Shown here: positions 34,574-43,040 of the stretch, piece after piece
How the letters are laid out: every line of letters starts with the position of its first letter
How positions within the stretch are numbered: position 1 is the stretch's first letter
Assembly: GCA_002423545.1 (NCBI GenBank)
Contig: DIWP01000040.1
Span: 1-64,000, forward strand
From: Thermoleophilia bacterium UBA6103
GTDB lineage: Bacteria; Actinomycetota; Thermoleophilia; UBA2241
Length of the DNA: 64,000 bases
Reading direction: 5' to 3'
Position numbers and translations under genes: made by a program
The notes under the pieces: generated by a model
What the model saw: the letters and a program-made list of their open reading frames with translations, nothing else
What the model was told of the DNA's origin: nothing
The model's database searches: none

Positions 34574-34697
34574 GCTCGCTCCCGTTCCTCTCGGCTGCCG
34601 TCGCGGATGAGGGTCCCCGGTATCGGCGGGACCTCGGACCCACCGGATGGTTGTGACGACGCTGCCGGGATGATATCCATGGCAGCCATGAGCGCCC

Positions 34698-37235
34698 ATG
34701 ACTGAGCCGCGCCGTCCGCAGGGCGGGTCCCACAGGCGCCGGATGACGGCCGCGTCCGGCGCATCCGGTGCCTCCGGCGCCGGCTCTGACGCCGCCCGGC
34801 GCGACCTGCGCCCCCTGTTCGACCCGCACTCGATCGCGGTAGTGGGCGCCTCGGCCGACCCCTCCAAATGGGGTGGCGACATCGCCGCCCGTCTGCTGCG
34901 CAACGAGGTCTTGCGACCATTCTTCTTTGTGAACCGCAGGGGCGGGCAGATCTGCGGCCGCCCGGCCTATCGGTCGCTCTCCGAGCTGCCCGAGACACCC
35001 GAGATGGTCATGCTGTCCATGCCGGCGACGGGCTTCGAAGAGACGCTCGACGAGGCGCTGGGCATGGGAGTCAAGGCATTCGTCGCCATCCTCGCCGGCC
35101 TCGGCGAGACGGGGCCGGAGGGCCGGGAGCGGGAGGCCGCGGCGGCCGAGCGCATCCGTGCCGCCGGCGCGCTCATGATCGGACCCAACTGCATGGGGGC
35201 CGCGGATACCACCGTCGGATTCCAGGGGGTCGCCTATCTGGACATCCCCACCGGTCATATCGGCTTCATCAGCCAGAGCGGCGCCATGGGCGAGGAGCTC
35301 ACCATGCGGGCTGCGGCAGCCGGTGTGGGCTTCTCCAGGTATGTCTCGCTCGGGAACCAGGCCGACGTCACGATCGTGGACGTCCTGGACAGCTTCCGTG
35401 GCCACGAAGAGACTCACGTGGTCGCCGTATACGCCGAGGAGCTCAAGGGCGGTCGTGTACTGGCTCGCGCCGCTGCCGAGCTTGTGGCCGACGGCACGCC
35501 GGTCGTGCTGCTGGCGCCGGGGCGCAGCGCCGCCGGGACGCGTGCGGCGCAGTCGCACACCGGCGCGCTGGCCACCGACGGCGCCGTCCTCGACGCGGTC
35601 TGCGAGGCCGCCGGCATCGTCCGCGTCGACGATCCGGCGCAGCTCTTCGAGGTCACGCTCGGGTTCCTGCACGCGACCGGTCTGGGCGGCAGGGCAGCCC
35701 GGGTCGCGTCCGGCCGAGCAGCGACGGAGTCGCCGGAGGCATCGGAAACGGCCGCGGCCGGCGGTGGCGTCCGTCTGTCCGGTGGCCGCGTCCGTAGGCC
35801 CGCCGGCCGCCGCATCGCCATCGTGACGGAGGGCGGCGGCCACGGCGGCATCGCCGCCGATGCCGCCGCAGCCGCCGGCCTTCTGGTCCCGCCGTTGAGC
35901 GACGCCACGTTAGAGGGCGTCCGGAGGGCGCACCCGCCGAGCACCGGCGTCAATCCCGTCGACTTCGCGATCGGGACCACCGATCCGGATGCGTACGCCC
36001 GAGTGCTGCCCGCCATCGTCGCTGCCGGCGAGGTCGATGCCGTCCTCGTCGTGGGGCAGCTCGGCTACTGGGGCGCGCGCTTTCCCGAGTTCGAGCAGAA
36101 CGTCTCCGCCGAGGTAGCGGGAGCCCGCAGTATGGCGCGTGCAGCGCGCGCCGCCGGTCTCCCGCTTGTGGTCGCCACCGTGTACCCGGAGGCGCCGCCG
36201 GCTGCGGCGCTGCGCGAGGAAGGCGTGCCGGTGTACAGGGAGATCGCCGCCGCGGTGGGCGTCCTCGCTCGGCTGGCTGCCGCGTCCCTGAGCGAGCCGG
36301 GCGGGGTACCCGATCTGCCGTCGGTCGTCACGGCCGGACCGGGTACCGGCTCAGCTCTGGACTACTGGGCGGCGCGCGAGCTGATCGCGGGCGCCGGCGT
36401 CGACCTGCTCCCGGCACGCCTCGCCAGAGTCGATGTCCCCAGAGACGCCGCTGAAGTCATGCGCGTGGCCGGCAAGCCGGAAAGGGAGGAGTTGCCGCAC
36501 GTCCGCCGGCACACGGAGGCAATCGACCGCCTGCGACACGTCTCGCTGGTCGAGGACCTGGTCGACGGAGCGGCGGCCGCCGCCGGTGAGCTCGGCTATC
36601 CGGTGGCGGTCAAGGCTCTCGGCGTGCTGCACAAGTCCGACGTCGGCGGGGTCGTACTCGATCTGGCCGACCGGGCGGCGGTCGGCGCCGCGGTGACCCG
36701 CATGGCGGCTCGTCTCGGCGTCACCGCGGTCTCTGTGGAGCGCATGGCGCCGCTCTCCGACGGCGTCGAGCTCATCATCGGCTGCCGCCGCGATCCAGGC
36801 TTCGGCCCGCTGCTGCTGGTGGGTCTGGGCGGAGTGTACGCGGAGCTGCTGCACGATGTGCGCATCGCTCTGGCACCGGTCGGCGAGGCACGCGCCGAGG
36901 ACCTGCTGCGCGAGTTGCGAGGCGCGTCGCTCTTGACCGGCGCCCGCGGACGGCCGGCGCTCGACATCGCCGCGGCGGCGCGGGCGGCGGCGGCGCTGAG
37001 CCGCCTCGCCGCCGCCCGCGCCGACGTCATGGAGATCGAGGTCAACCCTCTGTTCGTGTTGCCAGACGGCGCTGTGGGCCTCGACGCCCGCGTCATCCTC
37101 ACAGCTGCCTCGACTCCCCCTGCGGTCGCGCCGACCCCGCCGGCAGGCGTGGCGGGGCAGTCGGGAGATGCGCTCACCCCGACACCGACCCGGGCATCGC
37201 ACTCGCCCGGACCGGGAGCTCGAGATGGAGCTTGA
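34698..37235 (+). CDS. NDP-forming acyl-CoA synthetase (fused alpha-beta)
   Basis: Acyl- or acetyl-CoA synthetase (ADP-forming type) that makes or uses an acyl-CoA with ATP/ADP through a phosphohistidine. Order in 845 residues: CoA-binding domain (about 40-135, SIAVVGASADPSKWG), ligase domain with GPNCMGAAD and the phosphorylated His287 in AAQSHTGALA, a second ligase domain, and ATP-grasp from about 540 (KALGVLHKSDVGGVVLDL, then EIEVNPLFVLPDGAVGLDARV). A Gly/Ala/Arg-rich insert of about 45 residues at 330-375 is unusual. ATG 34698 lacks a good ribosome site; ATG 34743 is possible. The end overlaps the SDR start by 11 bp, so both are co-translated. Confidence 0.92.
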   Translation: MTEPRRPQGGSHRRRMTAASGASGASGAGSDAARRDLRPLFDPHSIAVVGASADPSKWGGDIAARLLRNEVLRPFFFVNRRGGQICGRPAYRSLSELPETPEMVMLSMPATGFEETLDEALGMGVKAFVAILAGLGETGPEGREREAAAAERIRAAGALMIGPNCMGAADTTVGFQGVAYLDIPTGHIGFISQSGAMGEELTMRAAAAGVGFSRYVSLGNQADVTIVDVLDSFRGHEETHVVAVYAEELKGGRVLARAAAELVADGTPVVLLAPGRSAAGTRAAQSHTGALATDGAVLDAVCEAAGIVRVDDPAQLFEVTLGFLHATGLGGRAARVASGRAATESPEASETAAAGGGVRLSGGRVRRPAGRRIAIVTEGGGHGGIAADAAAAAGLLVPPLSDATLEGVRRAHPPSTGVNPVDFAIGTTDPDAYARVLPAIVAAGEVDAVLVVGQLGYWGARFPEFEQNVSAEVAGARSMARAARAAGLPLVVATVYPEAPPAAALREEGVPVYREIAAAVGVLARLAAASLSEPGGVPDLPSVVTAGPGTGSALDYWAARELIAGAGVDLLPARLARVDVPRDAAEVMRVAGKPEREELPHVRRHTEAIDRLRHVSLVEDLVDGAAAAAGELGYPVAVKALGVLHKSDVGGVVLDLADRAAVGAAVTRMAARLGVTAVSVERMAPLSDGVELIIGCRRDPGFGPLLLVGLGGVYAELLHDVRIALAPVGEARAEDLLRELRGASLLTGARGRPALDIAAAARAAAALSRLAAARADVMEIEVNPLFVLPDGAVGLDARVILTAASTPPAVAPTPPAGVAGQSGDALTPTPTRASHSPGPGARDGA

Positions 37236-38001
37236 GGGCATCGTGGGGAAGCGCGTGATCGTGACGGCGGCGGCCCGCGGCATCGGCCGCGTCGTGGCCG
37301 AGCGCTTCGCCCAGGCCGGTGCGCTCGTGCATGTCTGCGATGTCGATGCGGCTGCCGTGGACGCCTTCATCGACTCGCACCCGGGGGTCGGCGGCTCGGT
37401 GGCGGACGTCACCACGCAGTCGCACGTCGACCGCCTCTTCGGCGAAGCGCTCGACTGGATGCACGGCCTCGATGTGCTCGTCACCATGGCCGGCATCGCC
37501 GGGCCGGCCTCGCCGGTGGAGACGATGGACGTCAAGGAGTGGCGGCGTACGCTCGACGTCAACCTCACCGGCACGTTTCTCTGTGTCCGCCGGGCGGCGC
37601 CGGCGCTCAAGGCGGCCGGCGGCGGCTCCATCGTCACCATGAGCTCCAACGCCGGCACCATGGGCCTGCCGTTCCGGGCGCCGTATGTGGCCAGCAAGTG
37701 GGGCATCATCGGACTCACCAAGACGCTGGCCATGGAGCTGGGGCCGAGCGGCATCCGCGTCAACGCCGTCTGTCCCGGCGATGTGGAAGGCGAGCGCATC
37801 GACCGCGTCATCCACGCGGAGGCCGAGAACCGTGGCCTGACCGCCGAGGAAGTCGTGGCGGAACGTGTCGTCGCCGTCTCGCTGCGCACCATGGTCTCGC
37901 CGCACGACGTGGCGGCATTGATCCTGTTCATCTGCTCCGATGCCGGCGCGAAGATCTCCGGCCAGGCTTTGCTGGTCGACGGCAACGCCGAGCGCGCATA
38001 G
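37225..38001 (+). CDS. Short-chain dehydrogenase/reductase
   Basis: Classical SDR of 258 residues using NAD(P). Cofactor loop VTAAARGIGRVVAERF at residues 13-28; the usual NAG is TMAGIAGP here; catalytic Ser in VTMSSNAG (about 140), Tyr154 and Lys158 in YVASKWG; NLTGTF supplies Asn. The cofactor-binding Asp in VHVCDVDAAAVD favours NAD over NADP. ATG at 37225 with GGGAG 6 nt upstream. Overlaps the preceding CoA ligase by 11 bp, so a joint role in oxidising an hydroxy-acid or alcohol before CoA activation is likely. Substrate unknown. Confidence 0.92.
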   Translation: MELEGIVGKRVIVTAAARGIGRVVAERFAQAGALVHVCDVDAAAVDAFIDSHPGVGGSVADVTTQSHVDRLFGEALDWMHGLDVLVTMAGIAGPASPVETMDVKEWRRTLDVNLTGTFLCVRRAAPALKAAGGGSIVTMSSNAGTMGLPFRAPYVASKWGIIGLTKTLAMELGPSGIRVNAVCPGDVEGERIDRVIHAEAENRGLTAEEVVAERVVAVSLRTMVSPHDVAALILFICSDAGAKISGQALLVDGNAERA

Positions 38002-38135
38002 CGGCTCTCCTCGCGCTCCTGTGCGGTGGTGCCGCGCGCTGCAGTCCGGCGGGCGTGGTGCATGTTCTGCCGGCCGATCGGGCGCCCGCCGTCGGCCGCC
38101 CTCACCGGGTCAAGGATCGACGGTGTCCGTGCCGA

Positions 38136-38141
38136 TACTGT
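38136..38141 (+). promoter_or_regulatory. -10 box TACTGT before Cache lipoprotein
   Basis: TACTGT stands 67 nt upstream of the GTG at 38209 in a region otherwise without gene. A clear -35 is not seen. Confidence 0.35.
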
Positions 38142-38208
38142 GAGCACAGGATGTCGCGGTCGCCGGCCCGAGCGGGACGGGTCCCGGCGACAGGTGGAGG
38201 TGGACCCG

Positions 38209-38817
38209 GTGACAGTGTCTCGAGGTTCAGCGCGGATGGTCGTGGCGACAGCGGTCGCACTGCTGCTGGTACTGACGGTGGGGCTGACGGCCTGCGGCTC
38301 TGTGAAGGACGGCGCGGCGCCTTCGTCGAGTGCCGCCGACAGAGAGTCGGTCGGCTCGGCTTCGTCCGCGCCCACGCGCGCCGATGTGCAGGCCTTTGTG
38401 GAGAAGGCGGTCGGCTACGCTCGTACGCACGAGAAGGATGAGGCACTCACCACCTTCACGGCGCCCGGCGGCGAGTTCCATCAGGGCGAGCTCTACATCT
38501 ACGCATACGACTTCGACGGGACGGTGATCGCCCACGGCGGCGACCCGGCACTGGTCGGCAGGGACCTCATCGGGATGAAGGACCCGCACGGCGTCCCCGT
38601 CATCAAGGAGCTGGTGCGCCTCGCCGAGCAGGGGAGCGGCTGGCTCTGCTACACGTGGCCCAACCCCGAGCACGGCGATCGCCAGGAGCCCAAGCTGGGC
38701 TACGTGATGAAGGTCGACGACGAGTGGTTCGTGGGGTCGGGTACTTATGGTCCGGCGGCGGTCAAGCCTGCGAGCGAGGCCGAGGTGACGGCGTCCGGCG
38801 AGGGCGCGCTCGACTGA
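38209..38817 (+). CDS. Lipoprotein with single Cache (sCache_2) sensor domain
   Basis: Exported lipoprotein of 202 residues. Signal peptide MVVATAVALLLVLTVGLTACG ends in the lipobox LTAC, so it is anchored by its Cys on the outer face of the membrane. After a Ser/Ala linker, residues from about 60 form a Cache domain: VEKAVGYARTHEKDEALTTF, GELYIYAYDFDGTVIAHGGDPALVGRDLIGMKD and SGWLCYTWPNPEHGDRQEPKLGYVMKV. Cache domains bind small ligands, often carboxylates, and normally feed receptors or kinases; here no signalling domain follows, so it may be a solute-binding or partner protein. GTG at 38209 with GGAGGTGG upstream. Confidence 0.85.
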   Translation: MTVSRGSARMVVATAVALLLVLTVGLTACGSVKDGAAPSSSAADRESVGSASSAPTRADVQAFVEKAVGYARTHEKDEALTTFTAPGGEFHQGELYIYAYDFDGTVIAHGGDPALVGRDLIGMKDPHGVPVIKELVRLAEQGSGWLCYTWPNPEHGDRQEPKLGYVMKVDDEWFVGSGTYGPAAVKPASEAEVTASGEGALD

Positions 38818-38835
38818 TCGACCCCGGCCGGCAGG

Positions 38836-40032
38836 CTAGGCGTCGGCGACCTCGGCGGCGCCGGGAGCCCGAACGCGCCGCGCCACCACCCGCCCCCGGC
38901 CGCGGTCCCAGGCGATCGCCAGCAGGTGGCTCGCGATCAGGATGGGGACCGCCAGGGCGGCTGCCACCGCCGGCTCCAGGCTCACCACTCCGAACACGAT
39001 CGCCAGCCAGCCGATGAGGATCCACTGGATGACGTAGACCGGCGTCAGGTGGCGACTCAAGGATGTGAGGTACCGCCGGGCGATGGTGCGCGGCACGGTG
39101 CGTGTCAGCCACCACAGGCCCGTCAGCCAGAGGAACACGAAGCCGGTGATCGCGAGGTGCACCGGCAGGCCGCTGTGGAAGTAGTCGCCGATCCCCAGGA
39201 TGGTGCCGGCGGCCGGGGCGACGAGCACGAGCACCCCGCCGACAACGAGGGCGAAGACGGCGGCGAGACAGGTGCGCAGCATCAGGCGTCGTTCGTCGCG
39301 ACTGCGCTGCGCCACCTGGGCGAAGGCGAGACCCAGCAGCGGGTAGCCCAGCCAGGGGAACAGCGGGAAGGCGACGGCGTCACCAGCGCCCCACAGCGGC
39401 GCCGTCAGATCGCCGTCCACGCCCCACAGGAGCGGCGCCACGGTGAACACGACCAGCGCCAGCGCCACGACCAGGCGAGGGTCGCGAAGCAGCGGCCGGC
39501 AGAGGGCCATGACGACGAGCGAGAGGCCGGCCAGCTGCAGGATGTCGACGAGGAGCAGCGCCTCGAGCGGGCCGCCGAGCACGGCGTCGACGGCCCCTGC
39601 CCCCGTCTGGGAGTCGCTCGCTTCGGCCACCAGCATCGGCAGGGTGAAGCGTGCCAGGTTGAGGGCGTAGCCGAGGGCGAACAGGCCGGCGCCGCGCAGG
39701 ACGCCTTCCATCACGCGAGCGGCACGCCTGGAGCCGAACAGAAAGCCCATCGCCACCATGAAGACCGGCGCCGCCGGGGCCGTGCCGAGCAGCAGGAAGA
39801 GCTCTCCCACCGCCGAGCCTTCGCCGGCGTCGGCGGCGAACATGATCTGCACGTGCTGGCAGACCATGAAGATCACGGCCAGCCCGCGTGCCACATCCAG
39901 CCAGACGAGCCGTCCGCCGACGGTGGTGAGAGGACCGAACGAGCGCCGGCCGGGCGGCTTTCCGGCGCACCAGGCTCCATCGGGAGGTCTGGCAGGCCGG
40001 GTCACGCGGCCGGCCCGCTCGCGCTGCGGCAT
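38836..40032 (-). CDS. DUF1624 / heparan-glucosaminide acetyltransferase-like membrane protein
   Basis: Polytopic membrane protein of 398 residues. The N-terminal helix has RLVWLDVARGLAVIFMVCQHV, the signature of acyltransferase-like DUF1624 proteins, with an invariant-looking Asp and the Arg-Gly. About ten further helices follow, including SLSRHLTPVYVIQWILIGW near the end. Such proteins may move acetyl groups across the membrane onto sugars; substrate unknown. The ATG at 40032 is 4 bp after the stop of the GalT-like gene with no ribosome site, so translation is probably coupled to it. Confidence 0.8.
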   Translation of the reverse strand: MPQRERAGRVTRPARPPDGAWCAGKPPGRRSFGPLTTVGGRLVWLDVARGLAVIFMVCQHVQIMFAADAGEGSAVGELFLLLGTAPAAPVFMVAMGFLFGSRRAARVMEGVLRGAGLFALGYALNLARFTLPMLVAEASDSQTGAGAVDAVLGGPLEALLLVDILQLAGLSLVVMALCRPLLRDPRLVVALALVVFTVAPLLWGVDGDLTAPLWGAGDAVAFPLFPWLGYPLLGLAFAQVAQRSRDERRLMLRTCLAAVFALVVGGVLVLVAPAAGTILGIGDYFHSGLPVHLAITGFVFLWLTGLWWLTRTVPRTIARRYLTSLSRHLTPVYVIQWILIGWLAIVFGVVSLEPAVAAALAVPILIASHLLAIAWDRGRGRVVARRVRAPGAAEVADA

Positions 40033-40036
40033 CGTG

Positions 40037-41092
40037 TCAGGTGGCGAAACGTGCCCGCAGTTCGGTCGCCATGCGCTCCGGCGAGACGAAGATGAGATCG
40101 CCGCCGAGCTGCTTCTGCAGGAAGTAGTCGTCGGTGCGGTAGTCGGGCTTGAAGGCCGAGCGGGCGACGATCCGGAGTACCACCGGGAAGCCCGGCTCGC
40201 GGCCGCGGACCGGGCCGCCGAAGAGCGTGAAGTTGAACGCCGAGAGCCGCTCCGCCTCGTACCAGGCGAGCACCTTCGACATGCCGCGTGCGAACGCGCG
40301 GACGTGGTCGTCTTCGACGCGGGAGAGACGGTCGACGTTGGGCAGCACGGCGATGACCTCGCGACCGCCGGTGGGGGCGAACGGCACCAGCCAGTGGACG
40401 CCGGCCTCGCCGTGCACGTAGCGCTGGTCGAGCTCGATCTCCTTCTCCACCAGCGCCCGCCAGTAGCTCAGGCCGTTCTCCGCCTGCCACTCGGCCGAGC
40501 GCTGCCAGCCAAGCTCCACCAGCCACGGCACGTTCTCGCCGCCGAACACCTGGAAGTGGGGGTGGACCATGCTGGCGCCGGCCGGCAGCATGGAGTTACA
40601 GCAGACCTCGATGTGGACGAGGTGGCCGTAGTAGCGTTCGGCGCGGCGGACGAAGTCCAGGGCCGCGCCGAGCCCCTCCTCCAGAAGGTCGGGGACGAAG
40701 CCGCTGGGGCGCAGGAAGTGCTTCTCCGGGTAGCAGACCACGGCGTGGACGCCGGCCAGCGGGAAGAGGTTGGGGAAGACGAGCGCCCGTCGGTGCTCGA
40801 TGCGGCCGCCGTCCACCAGCTCGTCGGGATACCTGGGGGTGACGTCGTACACCTTCTCGGGGCAGAAGAAGCAGCCCTCGCGGCTCCGGCGGGCCAGCTC
40901 CTCGGCGTGCTCCCAATCGGTGGTGCCGAAGAACATCTCCTCCTTGGTCGCCAGCTCCGACGAGGCGACCGCCGTCATCTTCGTGAGGGGATCCCTGCGG
41001 ACCTCGATGGTCTGCTCGGCGAACTGCATGCCCGCCAGAGGGCTGAAGAAGCCGGCCTTCTCGACGTGGCTCTCGAAACGGATGCGGCTCAT
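40037..41092 (-). CDS. GalT-like (HIT superfamily) nucleotidyltransferase
   Basis: Protein of 351 residues resembling galactose-1-phosphate uridylyltransferase. The catalytic HxHxQ motif appears as MVHPHFQVFGG and a zinc-type CxxC as CFFCPEKVYDVTPRYP. The opening FESHVEKAGFFSPLAG differs from classical GalT, so it may use another sugar phosphate. Strong ribosome site GAGGAGG before ATG 41092. A TATCAT -10 lies about 70 nt upstream on this strand. It overlaps no gene upstream and is followed 4 bp later by the DUF1624 membrane protein, likely the same transcript. Confidence 0.82.
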   Translation of the reverse strand: MSRIRFESHVEKAGFFSPLAGMQFAEQTIEVRRDPLTKMTAVASSELATKEEMFFGTTDWEHAEELARRSREGCFFCPEKVYDVTPRYPDELVDGGRIEHRRALVFPNLFPLAGVHAVVCYPEKHFLRPSGFVPDLLEEGLGAALDFVRRAERYYGHLVHIEVCCNSMLPAGASMVHPHFQVFGGENVPWLVELGWQRSAEWQAENGLSYWRALVEKEIELDQRYVHGEAGVHWLVPFAPTGGREVIAVLPNVDRLSRVEDDHVRAFARGMSKVLAWYEAERLSAFNFTLFGGPVRGREPGFPVVLRIVARSAFKPDYRTDDYFLQKQLGGDLIFVSPERMATELRARFAT

Positions 41093-41128
41093 TGGTCCTC
41101 CTCCGGCGGTCGGGTGCGGCTCGCGACG

Positions 41129-41166
41129 CCGTCCGACGGGCGCTGCCCCGTCCGACCGTGATGATA
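41129..41166. promoter_or_regulatory. GalT-like promoter -10 and 9-bp direct repeats
   Basis: Minus-strand TATCAT (41166-41161) gives the GalT-like gene a leader of about 60 nt. CCGTCCGAC occurs at 41129-41137 and 41148-41156, 19 bp apart in the same direction, within that leader; a regulator site is possible. Confidence 0.4.
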
Positions 41167-41209
41167 GTCACTGCGGGCGCCGGGGGCCAGGCTGCCGGGC
41201 GGCGCCGTG

Positions 41210-41215
41210 TATCAT
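41210..41215 (+). promoter_or_regulatory. -10 box TATCAT of a leaderless start
   Basis: TATCAT ends 6 nt before the ATG at 41222; the intervening CAGGTC is a poor ribosome site at that distance. Transcription would begin at the start codon. Confidence 0.55.
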
Positions 41216-41221
41216 CAGGTC

Positions 41222-41830
41222 ATGCCTGCCGACAGGGTCGAGGAAGCTCTTGACGGCGCCTGGGCGCTGCTCGAGGGCGGCGACGCAGCCGCGGCCGTAC
41301 GGTCGCTGCGATCGCTGCTGGACGGCGGACGTCTCGGCGCCGCCGACGAGGCCGACGTGCGGCACATGCTCGGCCAGGCTTTCGAGGAGCTGGGCGACAT
41401 CGAGGCGGCGGCCCGTGAGTGGCTGGTCGTGGCACGGCTCGACGCCCGGCTCGACTCCCCGCAGCCGCTCATGGCGCCCGACGAGTTCGAGCGTCTCGCC
41501 GCGGCGGCGCTCGACGAGCTGCCGGAGGACCTGCAGGTGAAGCTGCGGGACGTGGCCGTGGTGGTCGACGATCGGCCGTCGGACGGCATGGTGCGCGACG
41601 GCATCGACCCGCGCATCCTCGGCCTCTACACCGGTGTGCCTTACCCGCGCCGGTCGACCGTCTGGGGTGCTCCATATCCCGAGGTGATCCACCTGTTCCA
41701 GCGCAACCTGGAGTCTCAGGTCGACGACGTCGCGCAGCTGGCTCGGCAGATCCGGTTGACGGTGATCCACGAGACGGCGCACTACTTCGGGTACGGCGAG
41801 GCCGAGCTGCGGCGCATGGGTCTCGGCTGA
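41222..41830 (+). CDS. Zincin-like metallopeptidase (PF06262 type)
   Basis: Compact zincin of 202 residues. An N-terminal helical region (about 1-75) looks TPR-like (EALDGAWALLEGGDAAAAVR). The catalytic core has DPRILGLYTGVPYPRR and the zinc motif VIHETAHYFGYGEAEL (H-E-x-x-H) near the C-terminus, followed by the family's GYGEAEL. This minimal protease family lacks a signal peptide and is presumed cytosolic; its natural substrates are not known. No ribosome site, but TATCAT 6 nt upstream supports a leaderless start. Diverges from the GalT-like gene. Confidence 0.88.
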   Translation: MPADRVEEALDGAWALLEGGDAAAAVRSLRSLLDGGRLGAADEADVRHMLGQAFEELGDIEAAAREWLVVARLDARLDSPQPLMAPDEFERLAAAALDELPEDLQVKLRDVAVVVDDRPSDGMVRDGIDPRILGLYTGVPYPRRSTVWGAPYPEVIHLFQRNLESQVDDVAQLARQIRLTVIHETAHYFGYGEAELRRMGLG

Positions 41831-41882
41831 TCAAAGCCTGTGGGGCTCTGCAGCATCGAGCGATGACGACGAGGACGGGGTC

Positions 41883-42395
41883 ATGAGCGACACAGATGCA
41901 CGAAATGCTCCTGTGACGGCCGACGAAGCGCAGGAGATCATCGACCGCTGGGCGCGTCTCCAGGACGCGCAGGCGCCGCTCGAAGAGCTGCTGGAGATCG
42001 TCGCCGAGGAGGGGTTCCTTCTCGAGTCTCCCACGGCCGATCGGCGCTGGGAGGGTCGCGAGGGTCTCAGGGCACATCAGGAGCTGATGCGCGTCTTCTT
42101 CGACGCGGAGCACCACTTCCGCGATGTGCGCATCGCGCCGGGCGCCGAACGCACCATCGCCTGGACGTGTCTGAGCTGGCAGGCTCGCTACCGGCCAGCC
42201 GGCAGTCCCACCAGCAGCGTGGTGAAGGCGTACATGGAACACGAGTGGGAGCTTCGTCGCTGCGAGCGCAGCGGTCGGCCGTTCCTGGCGCGCCTCACCG
42301 TCGATCGCTTCGAGTATCGCAAGGGCTGTGCTCCCGCGCAGGCGGTCGCCGGCAACCCGTATCTGGACCCCGGCCTGCCCGTCCAGTCGCGCTGA
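41883..42395 (+). CDS. NTF2/SnoaL-like protein
   Basis: Cone-shaped alpha/beta-fold protein of 170 residues. EAQEIIDRWARLQDAQAPLEELLEI begins the usual helices, then FLLESPTADRRWEGREGLRAHQELMRVFF and HHFRDVRIAPGAERTIAWTCL match SnoaL-like strands. Such folds serve as small-molecule isomerases, hydrolases or binding domains. ATG at 41883 with GAGGACGGGG upstream, 52 bp after the zincin stop. The stop abuts the stop of the convergent membrane gene with no gap. Function not assigned. Confidence 0.8.
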   Translation: MSDTDARNAPVTADEAQEIIDRWARLQDAQAPLEELLEIVAEEGFLLESPTADRRWEGREGLRAHQELMRVFFDAEHHFRDVRIAPGAERTIAWTCLSWQARYRPAGSPTSSVVKAYMEHEWELRRCERSGRPFLARLTVDRFEYRKGCAPAQAVAGNPYLDPGLPVQSR

Positions 42396-43040
42396 CTACT
42401 CGAGAGGGGGCCCCGGTGGCGGTTGCACGCCGGCTTCGTGGCGCTGGTCGAGCTCCGGGCTGTGCATGCGGGCGTACCAGCGCCGGTAGGCCGGCGTCAG
42501 GGCGGTCGCCAGGAGCGTGAGCACGGCGAAGGAGCCCAGGAGCAGTACCTGGTCGCGGAAGACCGTACGGCCGCCGGGCAGCCGATCGGCCGCCGCCGCC
42601 ACGCTCAGAGAGGCCACCAGCGCCAGGATGTAGTCGAGGGGGACGCGGCCGATCCACACACGGTGCCACCAGACGCTCTCGCGGCGGAAGCGACGCCAGC
42701 CGTACGCCGGGTTGAGGACGAACCAGAGGAGGTCCCAGGCGGCCAACCAGGAGACCCAGGCCGCCATCACCGCCAGTTCGCGGGCGGCGCTCCACGGCGA
42801 CCCGAACACGAACGGCAGGTGGAAGCTCAGCAGCGTCAGCGGCAGCAGGAAGAAGTGATAGCCGGTGAGCGGCTTGCCGGAGCTCAGGACGGCGAAGATC
42901 CGCGCCTGCGCTCCGGACGTCCGGTACCAGGTGGGCAGGCGCTCCGCCCAGCCGTGTGCGGCTTCGATCTCGATCTCCAGACAGGCCATGAGGAGGGCAT
43001 AGGCGCAGAACAGCGCGTCGGCGACGAGCGGATGCGTCAT
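42396..43040 (-). CDS. Conserved membrane protein, unknown function
   Basis: I do not recognise the family. The 214 residues contain about five to six hydrophobic helices (for example LTGYHFFLLPLTLLSF and LAVMAAWVSWLAAWDLLWFVL) and a tryptophan-rich loop (RRESVWWHRVWIGRVPLDY). Several charged and aromatic residues inside helices hint at a lipid or small-molecule enzyme rather than a simple anchor. The ATG at 43040 overlaps the stop of the glycosyltransferase gene (ATGA), so it is translationally coupled to it and may act on the same surface glycan. Confidence 0.7.
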   Translation of the reverse strand: MTHPLVADALFCAYALLMACLEIEIEAAHGWAERLPTWYRTSGAQARIFAVLSSGKPLTGYHFFLLPLTLLSFHLPFVFGSPWSAARELAVMAAWVSWLAAWDLLWFVLNPAYGWRRFRRESVWWHRVWIGRVPLDYILALVASLSVAAAADRLPGGRTVFRDQVLLLGSFAVLTLLATALTPAYRRWYARMHSPELDQRHEAGVQPPPGPPLE

